The translations under genes and the position numbers were made by a program. Under the pieces are notes generated by a model. The model searched no databases. It was not told the origin of the DNA and saw only the letters and a list, made by a program, of their open reading frames with translations. 64,000 nucleotides of DNA from Blumeriella jaapii. Its lineage: Eukaryota; Ascomycota; Leotiomycetes; Helotiales; Drepanopezizaceae. Below are positions 36,334 to 49,312 of this stretch, piece by piece. The DNA lies in NCBI GenBank assembly GCA_009599575.1, contig VWND01000095.1:744001-808000 (forward strand). The letters run 5' to 3'. The stretch's first letter is position 1. Each line of letters opens with the position of its first letter.

Positions 36334-36770
36334 ATCGAAGACGAGGATGCTGATGCCGTAGCGTGCAGGGTACGATGATCGCACTGGACGACTTCACAGC
36401 TACCAACGGCGCGACGACCATCATACCAGGCTCGCATCTCTGGGACGATGGTCGCCAGCCCGCGCGGGCGGAGACGATTCCTGCTGTCATGCCGGCGGGA
36501 TCCATGGTCTATTTCCTCAACACGCTCTGGCACTCCGGTGGTGCCAATGCAAGCCAGAGTCCCCGACGGAGCTTGACCGTTCAGTACTGCCAGCCCTGGC
36601 TGCGGACGTATGAGAACTTCACCGTGGCCCAGGGGTGGGAGGATCTGGATGTGGTGCCCAAGAAGCTGTTGCAGTTGATGGGATTCAGCACCCATGGCTT
36701 CATGGGCTATGTATGTGGACGAAAGAAGCCCGAGATCCGGGGTCGAGATGCGGAAGAAGAGGTTGATTGA
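35564..36770 (+). CDS. phytanoyl-CoA dioxygenase (PhyH) family protein
   Basis: Two exons: 35564-36253 and 36369-36770, about 363 residues. Family members are Fe(II)/2-oxoglutarate dioxygenases. The iron triad is visible: H213-x-D215 in EIHTDDGLVG and the distal His (about 285) in LWHSGGAN. SPRRSLTVQYCQPW follows with the Arg that usually holds 2-oxoglutarate. The second exon opens GTMIALDDFTATNGATTIIPGSHLW, the typical cupin strand pair. The start is uncertain: the first 85 residues are low-complexity and an upstream exon may replace them; conserved sequence begins near NAHRTSIHDRVQLGVG. The 115-nt intron contains a 40-base G run. Substrate unknown; homologues act on lipids or fungal secondary metabolites. 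Confidence 0.85.
36293..36332. repeat. poly-G tract (G40) inside an intron
   Basis: Forty consecutive G lie on the coding strand within the single intron of the PhyH-family gene. The tract makes up about a third of the intron. Confidence 0.95.
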
Positions 36771-37646
36771 GTGGGCGATGAGCGAGGTAAACAGAACCAA
36801 AGACGGGGACTCACGACTGTGAGATAGCAATTTTCTAAGCGAAAGTCCCTTGGCCTCTTGATACAGACAGGAATAGCAGTCGATGTTTCGATCAGACGCT
36901 TTCTGAACTTCTAGCTACAGTCCTGGGTTCACAGATTATATGATGGGGCCAGCCACACTTCCCAATCCCCGGGTTGGAAACCATGCCTCTTCTGTCAAGA
37001 CCGCCGTAGCCCAAATGAGATGTTGCTGAGACTCCCCAAATGCCGACAGGACCGAAACGGAAAACCAGTGAGCTCATCTTGTCACCGATCTATTCAGGCA
37101 ATGTTTGTACCTTACATGTAGAGAGTCACGATCGGAGAGCTCTGAGCTACTTTCCCTGCGTACTTGCGATCATTGCCTTCCGAAGAACAAGTCCAAGTGC
37201 AAGCTCAGGGGAAGCAGCAGCAAGCAACGTAGAGATTTCCTCTCCGAGGAAGAGGAATGCTCCAAAAGAAGGTTTCTCGAGCGCTCGCAATCACTTGCTG
37301 TCCATCTACTGGCGTTGCTCCAAGAACGCAATCTCTTCGAGTGGCTTCACTCCCAGGTGCGCGCTCGCATGGAGAGAAATCTTGAGGTTTCGCAGTCATC
37401 TTCGGCCTCCTGATACGCTCTTCCACCGCAAGCCAGTCTACCTCATCCACAGCCTAGCCTACGTACGGGATGACGGCGCCGAACTTCTTTGACGAGAGCG
37501 CTCGTGAGGAGTGGAACAGTAGTCAGGGTATCGAACGAGTATCGCCAAGTACGCACTGGATTTTCGCGATTCTGATACAGACGCTAAGCATCTATCGTCT
37601 CGCTCAACTCATCTTGCTCTATCTACTTGGCCTCACAAGGGGCAGA
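36771..37646. other. intergenic between convergent genes
   Basis: Holds the 3' ends of the dioxygenase gene (plus) and the rhamnosidase gene (minus). Open frames on both strands near 37040-37500 have no recognisable motif. Confidence 0.5.
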
Positions 37647-39741
37647 TCAATACTTCACGCAAACTGACGTCTTCCCTCCCACCACTTGCAAGACCGTGGC
37701 CAAGCCTTTCTCGGCTTCATACAGATCGACCTGGAGTGCCTTCCCATCCACAGTGACTTTCGGCCATCTGGTCTTGGCCGAAGGCAGCACCAGCCGCCCG
37801 ACTGTGCCGACTGGAACATCATAAGTCAAAGTATAGCCCTCGCCAGCCAACGACCACTTCGCGGAGAACTTGCCAAGGGGGGTGGTGAATCCCCCTTCAG
37901 CAAATGTCAGATCGCCGAATTGCGGCGCCAGAATCCAGTCCGAGCCACCGGGAGAGACGAGTTGCAGCCCTACGACGTAGTGGCTCAGTGCATGCGTGGG
38001 CCCAGTCGACCAGCCGTGGGCGTGCGAGGTGTAGGAATAGTCCTCCTGGTAACCCGACCAGGCTCGGTATCCAAACGAGCCGTCCTGAAGATACCCTTCG
38101 ATGCAGGTGCTTTGAGTTCCAGACGGGTTGTTGAGGTACCAGCCCCAGCTGCGGCGAATGAGTTCGAGGGCGCGATGTGTCTGGCCAACTGCGAGATGTC
38201 CTTTTACTTCCATGCTCTCGATGAACGGAACGATGTTCATCGCAAGTTCGGGACACTTGGCTCCGATTGGCCCCCAATTGGTGACAAGTGTGTCGCTGAT
38301 ACTTTGAAAATGAGCGGGAGATGCCATGTCGTAGTATAAGGCCAGACTGTTGCCGTCCTCTGGGTAGACTGATGCATCGGTATTGCTATCTTTGAATGCT
38401 CCAACAACGGGGTCCCAATTGAAAGCAGGAGAGTTCATGGCAGCTTTCAAGACATCCGCCATTTCTCTATAACGAGCAGCTAGGCATGGCTCACCCATCC
38501 ATCCTGCCAGCAGGCCTCCACTCACGAGAGTCTTGTACATCATTGCATTTGCTGCGGTGTTCAATCCTCCTTGGGTATATCGACCCCAGTCTCCAGTTCC
38601 TGTGACACAGAGGGCCCCACTTTCCGGATCAATTTTGTTAACAATGTACGTGATGGCAGCTTTGATTTTCGTCCAGTTGACCCCAAGAAATCTCATATCT
38701 CCGCTGTAGAGAAGATACTCATAAGTCCCGATCAGTGAAGCCATGTGGTAGGTATCCGATCCGAAGAAATTTAGAGGTGGTCCAGCCATCGGCAGCTCGC
38801 CCGAGAACGACTGTATCTTGTCAGGTCTTTTCTGCGATGAGCTTCGGATAGAATACTTGAAGATCGTACTGCAGCTGCAAAGCATTTTTCGCACTTGCAA
38901 AGTCTCCAGTACTGACGAAAACACTCGGCAAGGCGATTCCCAAATCGCCAGCCCACGTAGCGCGGTCGCGTTTGCTGCCATCAACGAGAATGCTCGAACC
39001 GTTCGTGCCCAGCCAAGCATCATTCCTCCAGCCCTTGTACAGCAGAGGCCACACGCGGCCAGTACGAGGTGGAACCGCGTTGGTCTGGAGTGTGTAGGCC
39101 CCAGAATACCAAATCCGGTTCAGAAGCTCGTCACTGGAGTGGAAATACCCACTGTATGCTCGAAGATTGGGCCAGGTAGGTTGGAAGGAAAGCTCAAGCG
39201 TGACGGATGTGATCCGCACTTCTATAGAACGGTCGGTGGTCGTAAATAGAGATAGATATCGAAAGCCGCCTCGCATTCGGTCATCGGGCATGGTGTATGT
39301 TCCCGACTTGGTCTCCTTTATCAAGACCAAGAGAGCGCCATCGGCTTCTGGGATGCATTGTCCATTTGAGCCATCGGAAGCTCGACCAGTCCAGTTCCTC
39401 GCTTCTGAAAAGGCCAAGCCCAACTGTCCCGATCCAGTCGCCTGGTAGGAGACAGTGACGATTCCTCCGACTTCCTTCCCGAAATCGTAAACAAGAGCTT
39501 TTGAAGACAGGTCAGCTCCTTGTTGGTATTCAGTCCAGACCGAGAAGTCCTCGTTGAATATGGCCACTGGTGACACGGTCCTTGAAGCGGGCGAGTAGTT
39601 GTTCGCGTCCCAGGGGCCGCTGAAGGAGGCAGTCGTCCGGTTGTCGCAGGGCGTGTCCCGCCAGCACGTTATCCTGCGTGACGCCGAAGCTTGCAATGAC
39701 GAGAACGCAGGTAAGAATGAAGTGAGAAAAGATAAGATCAT
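37647..39741 (-). CDS. secreted alpha-L-rhamnosidase (GH78-like)
   Basis: Two exons: 39741-38857 and 38816-37647, 684 residues. The intron (38856-38817) is 40 nt with a weak GTATTC donor; the boundary may be off by a few codons. The N-terminus MILSFLTSFLPAFSSLQASA is a signal peptide, so the enzyme probably acts outside the cell, removing terminal alpha-L-rhamnose from plant glycosides or pectin. Family signatures: CWRDTPCDNRTTASFSGPWD near the mature start; an N-terminal beta-sandwich ending VTLELSFQP; DGSKRDRATWAGDLG (about 260-275), a hallmark of GH78 and close to catalytic acids; TGTGDWGRYTQGG; a C-terminal beta-domain (YTLTYDVPVGTVGRLVLP). Length is typical of the shorter fungal GH78 group. 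Other frames upstream also look like signal peptides, so the start is moderately certain. Confidence 0.88.
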
Positions 39742-42700
39742 GATGGGAACGCTGGGCTGAGTAGCCGGGATGTGGCCGAGCACCTCCATTCCAGCGTGGA
39801 TTGGTGTCCAAGAGGGTACTGAAGTACTTGATTTCGGATGGCAATTGCAAGCGACGACCTGGGATCCACGTGAAGAAGCTGCTGCCTTTGATGGGCGTTT
39901 CGTTTGGAAATGCGGTTTTGTTTTCCTGGGTCTTGGTGAACATTGTCTCAACCAAGGTCACGGGGTAGAGATGGGTGAAGGAGAACGTCAATGTTCTTCT
40001 CGGGCAGAATCTTCAATCCATCGTTGGCTTCAGAGCGAGCACAAGGACTAGCATTAGAAGATTGTCGTGCAGAGCCGGAGGTATGATAGAAGCTCTCGCC
40101 AGAGGCTAGAAACGATGGATTGCACTCTTTGTCAAGACGTATTGCATGTCTATCTATCTTCTCAAGGTCTCCAGTGTGACACTGGAGGCGAGGCGGGCGG
40201 AAGAACTATGCCCCGCAGGCTCGAGGTCAGGTGATGTCGAGGCTCCAGGAATGTCAAGGAGATCCACGGGGGCGTAGTCGTAGCACAACACAGACGTAGT
40301 CGGAGTTGGGCTGAAAGCTCTAAGATCTGGAGAAAAACTTCTCCTGCGCCGTATGCAAACAGTGTTACCTGTTGTTCTCGGAAGAACATAAGATGGAAGT
40401 GCTGCAATGGCATATAAAATGAATACCCCGCTATGATATCTTCCAACCCGACCGCATCCACGAAGGCTCATTTCTTCTCACTCATGTTGGAGCAATGCCA
40501 ACGGCCCAGATCTCTACGACGAGACGAGGAAGTGAGAAATCGACAGCCAAGTCGACAACCGGCATCCTGGGCGCCCACATGGATCCGGATGTGATGTTGA
40601 TCTTGATCAGGGAGAGCAGAGCGCATGCCTATAGGTGCACTACTGTGCCCGGGCCATCGTACTCCCCTTTTTTTCTTCTGTGACATCCAATCCCGCAGAC
40701 TGCCGCCTTGTCTGTCGACTTGATTGTTCTTGTGTTTGTTGTCGAAGTTATTGTTCCTACAAGCGTTTTCGGCTTTGCGTGGACATCTAGCCGCGAGCCG
40801 GCTGATCTCCGTCGTCCACTCCGGCCTCCACGTGCCGAAGCTCGTTCGTTTATTCTCCCCGCCCAAGCGGACCCGAGAGAGGATGATGGAAATCAACGAA
40901 ACATCGAAGCCATGGTTGACGGCGGCACCTTTTTGCAACAACTACCGGGAACGGATTGCATCGCTCACAGCGGCATTCCGGAATGGTGATGATTATGTGA
41001 TCGGACCGACCCCACCTAGGACTTTGAGTAAGCATCGTCGACAACGAACGTCGAGACCGTTCAGTCTGTTATCCTTTTGATAGGTCATGATTTGCAGGCG
41101 GGAGGTGGAACAGTAGCAGGATGACACCGCCCAACGTACAAGAGACAGGTGGCGATCTTCTGATAACCGTCGAACGTGGCCACATTGCTTTGTTACGCTT
41201 CATTCGTTTCCCATACGAAAGGTCGCTCGCCCGATCTCTTCTCATTCATTTGATCCCTGCCTGATGAATAATGATAATTTTGGCATCTTCAATTGAAGTA
41301 TGAGGTCTTGGAGGTCTGGGCTCTTGGACGTCTAGGCAACTCCTTCAACATCGTTTCCACCGAGCTAACAGGTGCTACTCAACGTCGCACTAGCTACTGT
41401 ACAGCTTAAGAGGGTCTGAAATCTCGTTGTGGCGGTACGTGATCTCATCACTCAGTTGATTTTAGACCGACATTAAATTTATCGAATCTTAGCTCGTTTT
41501 TTCCTCGCGCGTGGAATTTGCCTCCTGCCGGACGTGGTGAGTGACTAATAACTCACTACCGAGAAAAGACGTACAGTAACTGTACACAGGCACCTAAGGT
41601 ACCTAGTCAGCAAGTGCGAGGGCCTGGCCGCACGCGAAATTTGTGAAATTGCAAAATTGCGAAATTGCGAAATCAAAAATTTCGGAATTTCCATCTGCGA
41701 ATGCTCGGACGTGTGCGAGGGCTGTGGTTTTTTTTTGGTCGATTTGGGTGTAGATGGGTGGCTATCTACGGTGGGATTGGTGGTCGGCGATAAGGGCGTG
41801 TTGACAACGCGGGCCGGAAGCGAGCCACACACACCTGCGCACAAGGAGACCCGTCAGTCTCTGCGGCCAACTGTTTGGAATGCAAGGTACAGCACCGTAC
41901 ATACAGTGGGTCGGACTAACGAAGATTATTTAGCGATGACGGTGGTCGTATGTAGCAACGACATATTATAGGTTACGTATCGTGTGGATAAAGTATTGAT
42001 GATGCGATAAATGCGGAAACGACCCCCTGTGGAGAACGTTACGGGCAGGACGCACGCAAATGGCTCCGCGTTACATGTACTGACTGTATGTACTCTGGGT
42101 AGCGTCACCCAACCCGTCCGAGATGGGTGGTCTACTGTACACCAGCGCGTTCCCATCCCAGCAGCCTTAGGGCTGAACAGCGGGGCGAGCGTATTTGCAG
42201 GCGGACTGGGAGCTTGTACTCACTCAGTCTTTCAGACTAGGACTTTTCGTCGCTCTTGCCCTCGGCATTGGCTCGAGAGAGGACTCGGTTCTTCAGAAGC
42301 CCGGCGAAGCAAGTTGTGTGGCGGCGCGTTTCGGTAAATGCGTTCGCATCTGGCCCGCCTGGGTGTGTCCCTTCTGCCTACTGTACAGTACATGACGCTA
42401 CAGACATGACAGACATGACGGACATTGCAGTACAGTCGATGGTCGACGCTGCGGTACTGTACCGTACCGTACTGTACTGTGTGTACTGTACTTTACTCTA
42501 TGTACTGTACTTTACTGTACTTTACTGTATGTCCTGTGCAGACCGTACGAACTGTCCCGTACCCTGCCGTGCCGTGCGTGGTGACATCACGTGGGGATGT
42601 AAATATTTACGATGGAAGTTTGCCGAGATGGGGCGCCATCCAGAGTGACGGCAGCACTGTTCCCATGCGCTCGCCGTGCCGATGCGACTCCACGGCGGGT

Positions 42701-43403
42701 TGCCTGCTCTTCGCCCCTCCCTGCCGTCGAGACGGCGATAATCTCGTCATCGAAGTGGCCGGAGGAATCCGCTCAGCGTGGTGGGAACGAATCGTGTTGT
42801 CGTTGGCGAGCGTCGAGCCAATCAGCGTCGCGCAGGGTAGCGACTGTACCGTGCTTTTCGTCAGGCCAAAAGCGAAGGGAAAAAGGCTGTTTGGAAGCAA
42901 GTCCGGCACCGAGCCATCTCACTCTCTTCCGGCCCTTGGACTTCCCTCTCTTCTTGACCTCGTCACGCCCTCGTTCTCCTTCCCGACGCCGACGACGACA
43001 ACAACAACTACAAATACCTCCACCCCCTCCACCCCCTCCGCTCCCTCCACCCCCAACCCACCCCCCCTCCGCGCTCTCTGCCGTCGACGGCCCCAGGCTG
43101 GCCGTTTGGTCTCCATCAACACACGCGCCGCGTGCACGAACACGAACAAGCAGCAGCAATCGCGAAGCCTCGCCCCGTCCACGCAAATACCCTCCCCTCA
43201 CCACGCCCAGGCGCACAATCGTCGTGATTGCTCGGCAGCATCACGGTCTGTCCGTTATAAATACCGCCCTGGTGGTGCAGCCACCGTTCCCCCGCCGAGG
43301 TAGGTCGCAGGTCGCTCAGCTCCCTCACTCCAGGTGTCGTTGTCGCAGCTGTGCTTCCTTCGAGCCCTCCCTCTCCTTGCCTCCACCACCCGAAGACCGC
43401 TGC

Positions 43404-43449
<46 letters not shown>

Positions 43450-43476
43450 TGTGCCCTCCCTCCCAACAACACTGAC
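39742..43476. other. long intergenic region rich in TACTGTAC motifs
   Basis: About 3.7 kb with no supported gene. The left part is the rhamnosidase promoter side, the right part the forkhead promoter and leader. TACTGTAC-type motifs are frequent (41394, 41572-41586, 42376-42393) and dense at 42448-42540. Pro/Ser-rich open frames near 42612-43475 reflect pyrimidine-rich leader sequence. A GCT triplet array lies at about 43399-43448. Confidence 0.5.
43399..43448. repeat. GCT/CTG trinucleotide repeat in the forkhead gene leader
   Basis: About 16 GCT units end some 30 bp before the chosen ATG at 43477. The repeat is in an open frame continuous with the gene (poly-Ala in that frame), but no ATG lies upstream in it, so it is treated as untranslated leader. 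Confidence 0.85.
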
Positions 43477-45838
<2,362 letters not shown>

Positions 45839-46032
45839 TAATGTTTTGCTCCAATCACGAAAATGGCGGTGTTCTGTTTATGGCTTGTTGGTTCTGGTCT
45901 TGGGTGTTCGCGTTGCTCCACTGGCACACGGGGGTTTACACGTGTCGTGTTTGGCTCTCTCGGTTTTTTCTTCCTCTTCCTCTCCTTTCTGTTTTTTTCT
46001 TCCCCTGCTGCTACGTTCTTCCTGCATAGCGA

Positions 46033-46081
46033 AGGTGGTGGCGGTGGTGGTGGTGGTGGTGGTGGTGGTGGTGGTGGTGGG
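46033..46081. repeat. GGT trinucleotide array
   Basis: About 16 GGT units with one GGC interruption. Non-coding position 3' of the forkhead gene. Confidence 0.9.
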
Positions 46082-46220
46082 GTGTCATGTGCATCAGAGT
46101 TCGCTCACGGCTATGGGAATGGGGGGGAATGGGGCGTGCTTGTAAAGAAAACAAATTATGTTCACAAACACATTCCCAAACCAGGGGGGGTCAGGAAAAA
46201 AGGGAATTCAATCTGTCAAA

Positions 46221-46261
<41 letters not shown>

Positions 46262-46638
46262 TTGCGTGCTGTCTTGTTTGCGTGCTGTGCTGTGCTGTGC
46301 TATGCTATGCTATGCTATGCTGTGCTGTGTTGGAATCGCGGTACCTTTACCTTACCTATATGCATGCATGGTACGTGATGGTTGGGTTGGTTTTTTTTTT
46401 TTTCTTTTTTTTTTCCTTCTTTCCCTTACTTATTTTCTTTCCCTTTCCTATTTTTTCCCTTTCTTATTTTCTTTCCCTTTCTTTTCCTTCTTTCCCTTAC
46501 TTATTTTCTTTCCCTTTCCTATTTTTTTCCCTTTCTTTTTTTCTTTCCCTTTCTTTTTTCCTGTTTCGCTTTCGTGATGGGTTGGTTGATCGACGAGATG
46601 CTAGGTGCTAGGTGCTGGTGCTAGGTGCTAGTGAGTGT

Positions 46639-46735
46639 GGGAATTGGGGAATTGGGGATTGGGAATTGGGAATTGGGAATTGGGAATTGGGAATTGGGAA
46701 TTGGGAATTGGGAATTGGGAATTGGGAATTGGGGA
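46639..46735. repeat. heptamer minisatellite (GGGAATT)n
   Basis: About 13 copies of GGGAATT with a few GGGGAATT/GGGGATT variants. It passes directly into the GGGGGAT array on its right. Confidence 0.9.
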
Positions 46736-46739
46736 ATGG

Positions 46740-46915
46740 GGATTGGGGAATGGGGGATGGGGGATGGGGGGATGGGGGATGGGGGATGGGGATGGGGGAT
46801 GGGGGATGGGGGATGGGGTATGGGGGATGGGGGATGGGGGATGGGGGATGGGGGATGGGGGATGGGGGATGGGGGATGGGGGATGGGGGAGGCCAAAATG
46901 GGGGATGGGGGATTC
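46740..46915. repeat. G-rich heptamer minisatellite (GGGGGAT)n
   Basis: About 22 copies of GGGGGAT/GGGGAT. The plus strand carries regularly spaced runs of 4-5 G separated by AT, so it could fold into G-quadruplexes. Confidence 0.9.
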
Positions 46916-47298
46916 TGGGGTCTTTTGGGGATGGGGGATTGGGGATTGGGGAGTGGGAAAATGGGGAGTGGGAAATACTGTACTTGTACTGTACCTGTAC
47001 TGTATTTGTACCTGACGAATGGTTGCTGGGTTGTTCTGTATGGGTAGGGTGGGTGGGTGGGTGGGTGGCTCGTGGTGTTGAACTTGTTGTGTTGTGTTGT
47101 GTTGTTGTTGTGTTGGGTTGGATTGGGTTGGATTGGGTTGGATTGGGTTTTGTGAGAAATCAAGAAGTGTTTTGTGAGAAAGAGAGAGAGGAGGAAGAAA
47201 GAAAGAAAGACGGAAAGGGAATTTGCCCTTCCTTACTACCTATACCTACCTTTCCCTACTGTACGGTACCTAGGTCGGTCGGTGATGTACTTACTGTA

Positions 47299-47331
47299 GG
47301 TGAGTGAGTGAGTGAGTGAGTGAGTGAGTGA
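47299..47331. repeat. GTGA tetranucleotide array
   Basis: About eight GTGA units in intergenic DNA. Confidence 0.85.
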
Positions 47332-47745
47332 TAGGGCTTGTTCGTGTCTTTACAACTAACTACTACCTTATCTCTCTCTCTGGCTTTGCTTGGTCTGGTC
47401 TGCGGTGGGGATTGAGGAGAGGGGTTTATCTGTATGTCTGTAGGTCTGTGTGTCTGTACTGTAGGTGCGTTGAAGTACAGTAGAGAAAGAAAGGTGTTCG
47501 AACGTTCATCCATCCATCCATCATCACTCTTTGCGCTGACCATGCGAGGGGGAAAAGATCCTGCTCGCTCGTGGGAGGAGACCAGAGGAAGGAGAAGCGT
47601 TGAGCTGGAAGATCATGTTGTGTGCGTACTGTACTGTGTGTACTGTATCTTGCATTTCGTTACGTTGCCCGATGGTACACACGTGGTGATGAGGCGGAAT
47701 TCAACGTCAAGCCGTGGTCTCCCTTCCTCTCTTCTAGCCAAACAG

Positions 47746-48545
47746 TCAATCCGTTCTCGTACCCTCCTTCTCCCCCTCCCCCTCCCCCGGGCCCTCGAGA
47801 GCCTCCAGCGCGTCCCGGAAATCAGGAACGTCGTCGGCCGCCTTCGACACCGCTGCCCACCGCAGCAGCCCGCGCGCATCGACGGCGAAGCTGCCGGCCG
47901 TCTGCCAGCGGCTCCCGCTCTCCGTCGGCCGGTTCCAGATGCCCTCCTGGCGGCCCAGCGCGTACACCGCGTACAGGCTCCACGGGTTCAGGACGTGCCA
48001 CGCGCTCGACACGCCCAGGCCCCAGGCGGCGTGCAGCGCGCGCGTCTCGTCCACGATGACCTGCACGGCCTCGGCGCCGGCGGAGGCGGAGGCCGGCAGA
48101 GAGGACAGCCAGTGCTGCGTCGCCGAGGGCGAGGAGTGCGAGACGGCGATGTAGTTGTACGTCTGCGCTGTGTCGCGGGCGGCGCGGTGGCGGAGGGCGA
48201 GGAGGGTTTTCTCGGCGACTTGGGGGGTGCGCATGGGATGTTAGCTTTTGGGATGGGGATGGGGAAAGGGTTGGGGATTGGGTTTGGGTTTGGGTTTGCC
48301 TTTGACTTTGCCTGTGCCTTTGCGTTTGAGGAGATAGTGAGGAGATAATAAGGAGGGGGAGGGGAAGAGGGAGACGCACAGGGACAACCGCAGTGTCGTA
48401 GGAAGGTGATGATGCTCGGCTTGCCGTTGGCGGGGGGGAGAGGCAGCTGGTCGCTCGAGGGCGCTGGGCTGTTGATTGAAGGGACGGCTGAGGTGTCGAG
48501 GGAGGTCGGGGATAGCCAGGAGCTGAGTTCTTGTTGGAAGGTCAT
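47746..48545 (-). CDS. AhpC/TSA-like thioredoxin-fold protein
   Basis: Two exons: 48545-48380 and 48218-47746, 212 residues. The intron (161 nt) is split between the codons of CGCPF and carries GGGGAT-type repeats. The motif IITFLRHCGCPFAEKTLLALR is characteristic of the AhpC/TSA_2 (peroxiredoxin-like) family; two Cys lie in HCGCP. Later segments WGLGVSSAWHVLNPWSL and a C-terminal VSKAADDVPDFRDAL also fit. It is probably a cytosolic redox protein; enzymatic activity is unproven, since many fungal members lack a demonstrated peroxidase function. The first 35 residues are Ser/Pro-rich. Confidence 0.82.
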
Positions 48546-48664
48546 GGTGGTTGGTTGGTTGGTTGGTTGATACTAACTGCTAACTGCGTGGTTGTGTGAA
48601 GAAGCTGGCGGCGGTCACAGATGAATTGCGTGGCAGAAATCGAACATGTAAGTTTAGGTAGGTA

Positions 48665-48702
<38 letters not shown>

Positions 48703-49312
48703 TTCTGATGAGATCTACAGAGACCAATATAAATATGTTTACAGATTTATATAAGCCCACAGTACGTATCGATCAATGACGAAAGGGATGCGGGGTACAC
48801 GGATTAATGGATGAAGCTACACCACCTTAACCATCGAAAGAGATAGATAGATAGCAGTCCGAGTGAGGAGAAGATTTACACCGAAATAGGAGAAAGGGAA
48901 AAAAACTTGTGTATATTGTTGGTGAGCATCTGAAGTATATACTGTACTGTACAATGTATACAGTAGGGTATATACAGTACATTCAGTACATTTTGTACGG
49001 TAAAGTACAAAACCTATCACGTGACTATGATGGTATTCCAGATTAGGTCAAGTGCATAGCTTCCTCCCTCCTACATCTTACCTCCTACCGTACAGCACCT
49101 CCAGCACCTTAGCAAAGGCAAGCAAAACCTCCTCTCCTCTCCAAGCACGAGCTGAGGCAAGGCTCTTGGTTCGACGGCCCCCCATTCTCCAAACAATTCA
49201 TGGGAATTCCTCGACTACAGTCGCCGTGCGGTGGGGCGATCAAGAGCAGAAAGCAGCCCACCCTTCCCTGCAGTCACTTTTCCCTTCCGCCCTGCTCTGG
49301 CCGGCCTTAGCC
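48546..49312. other. divergent promoter region
   Basis: Lies between the AhpC-like gene (minus) and DML1 (plus), which are divergent. It contains GGTT repeats next to the AhpC start, a GA array (about 48666-48700) and a dense set of TACTGTAC/TACAGTAC motifs (48940-49000) followed by CACGTGAC. Confidence 0.6.

Noticed and set aside
36121..36505. Minus-strand frames with long poly-Pro over the G40 run
   Set aside because: They are antisense to the dioxygenase exons and its intron; the Pro run only reflects the homopolymer.
43351..43476. Upstream extension of the forkhead protein with a poly-Ala run
   Set aside because: The only upstream in-frame initiator is a GTG; the ATG at 43477 is the first standard start.
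46612..47307. Several Gly/Trp/Met/Pro-rich frames of 126-231 residues
   Set aside because: They are translations of heptamer minisatellites, open in three frames because the repeat length is not a multiple of three.
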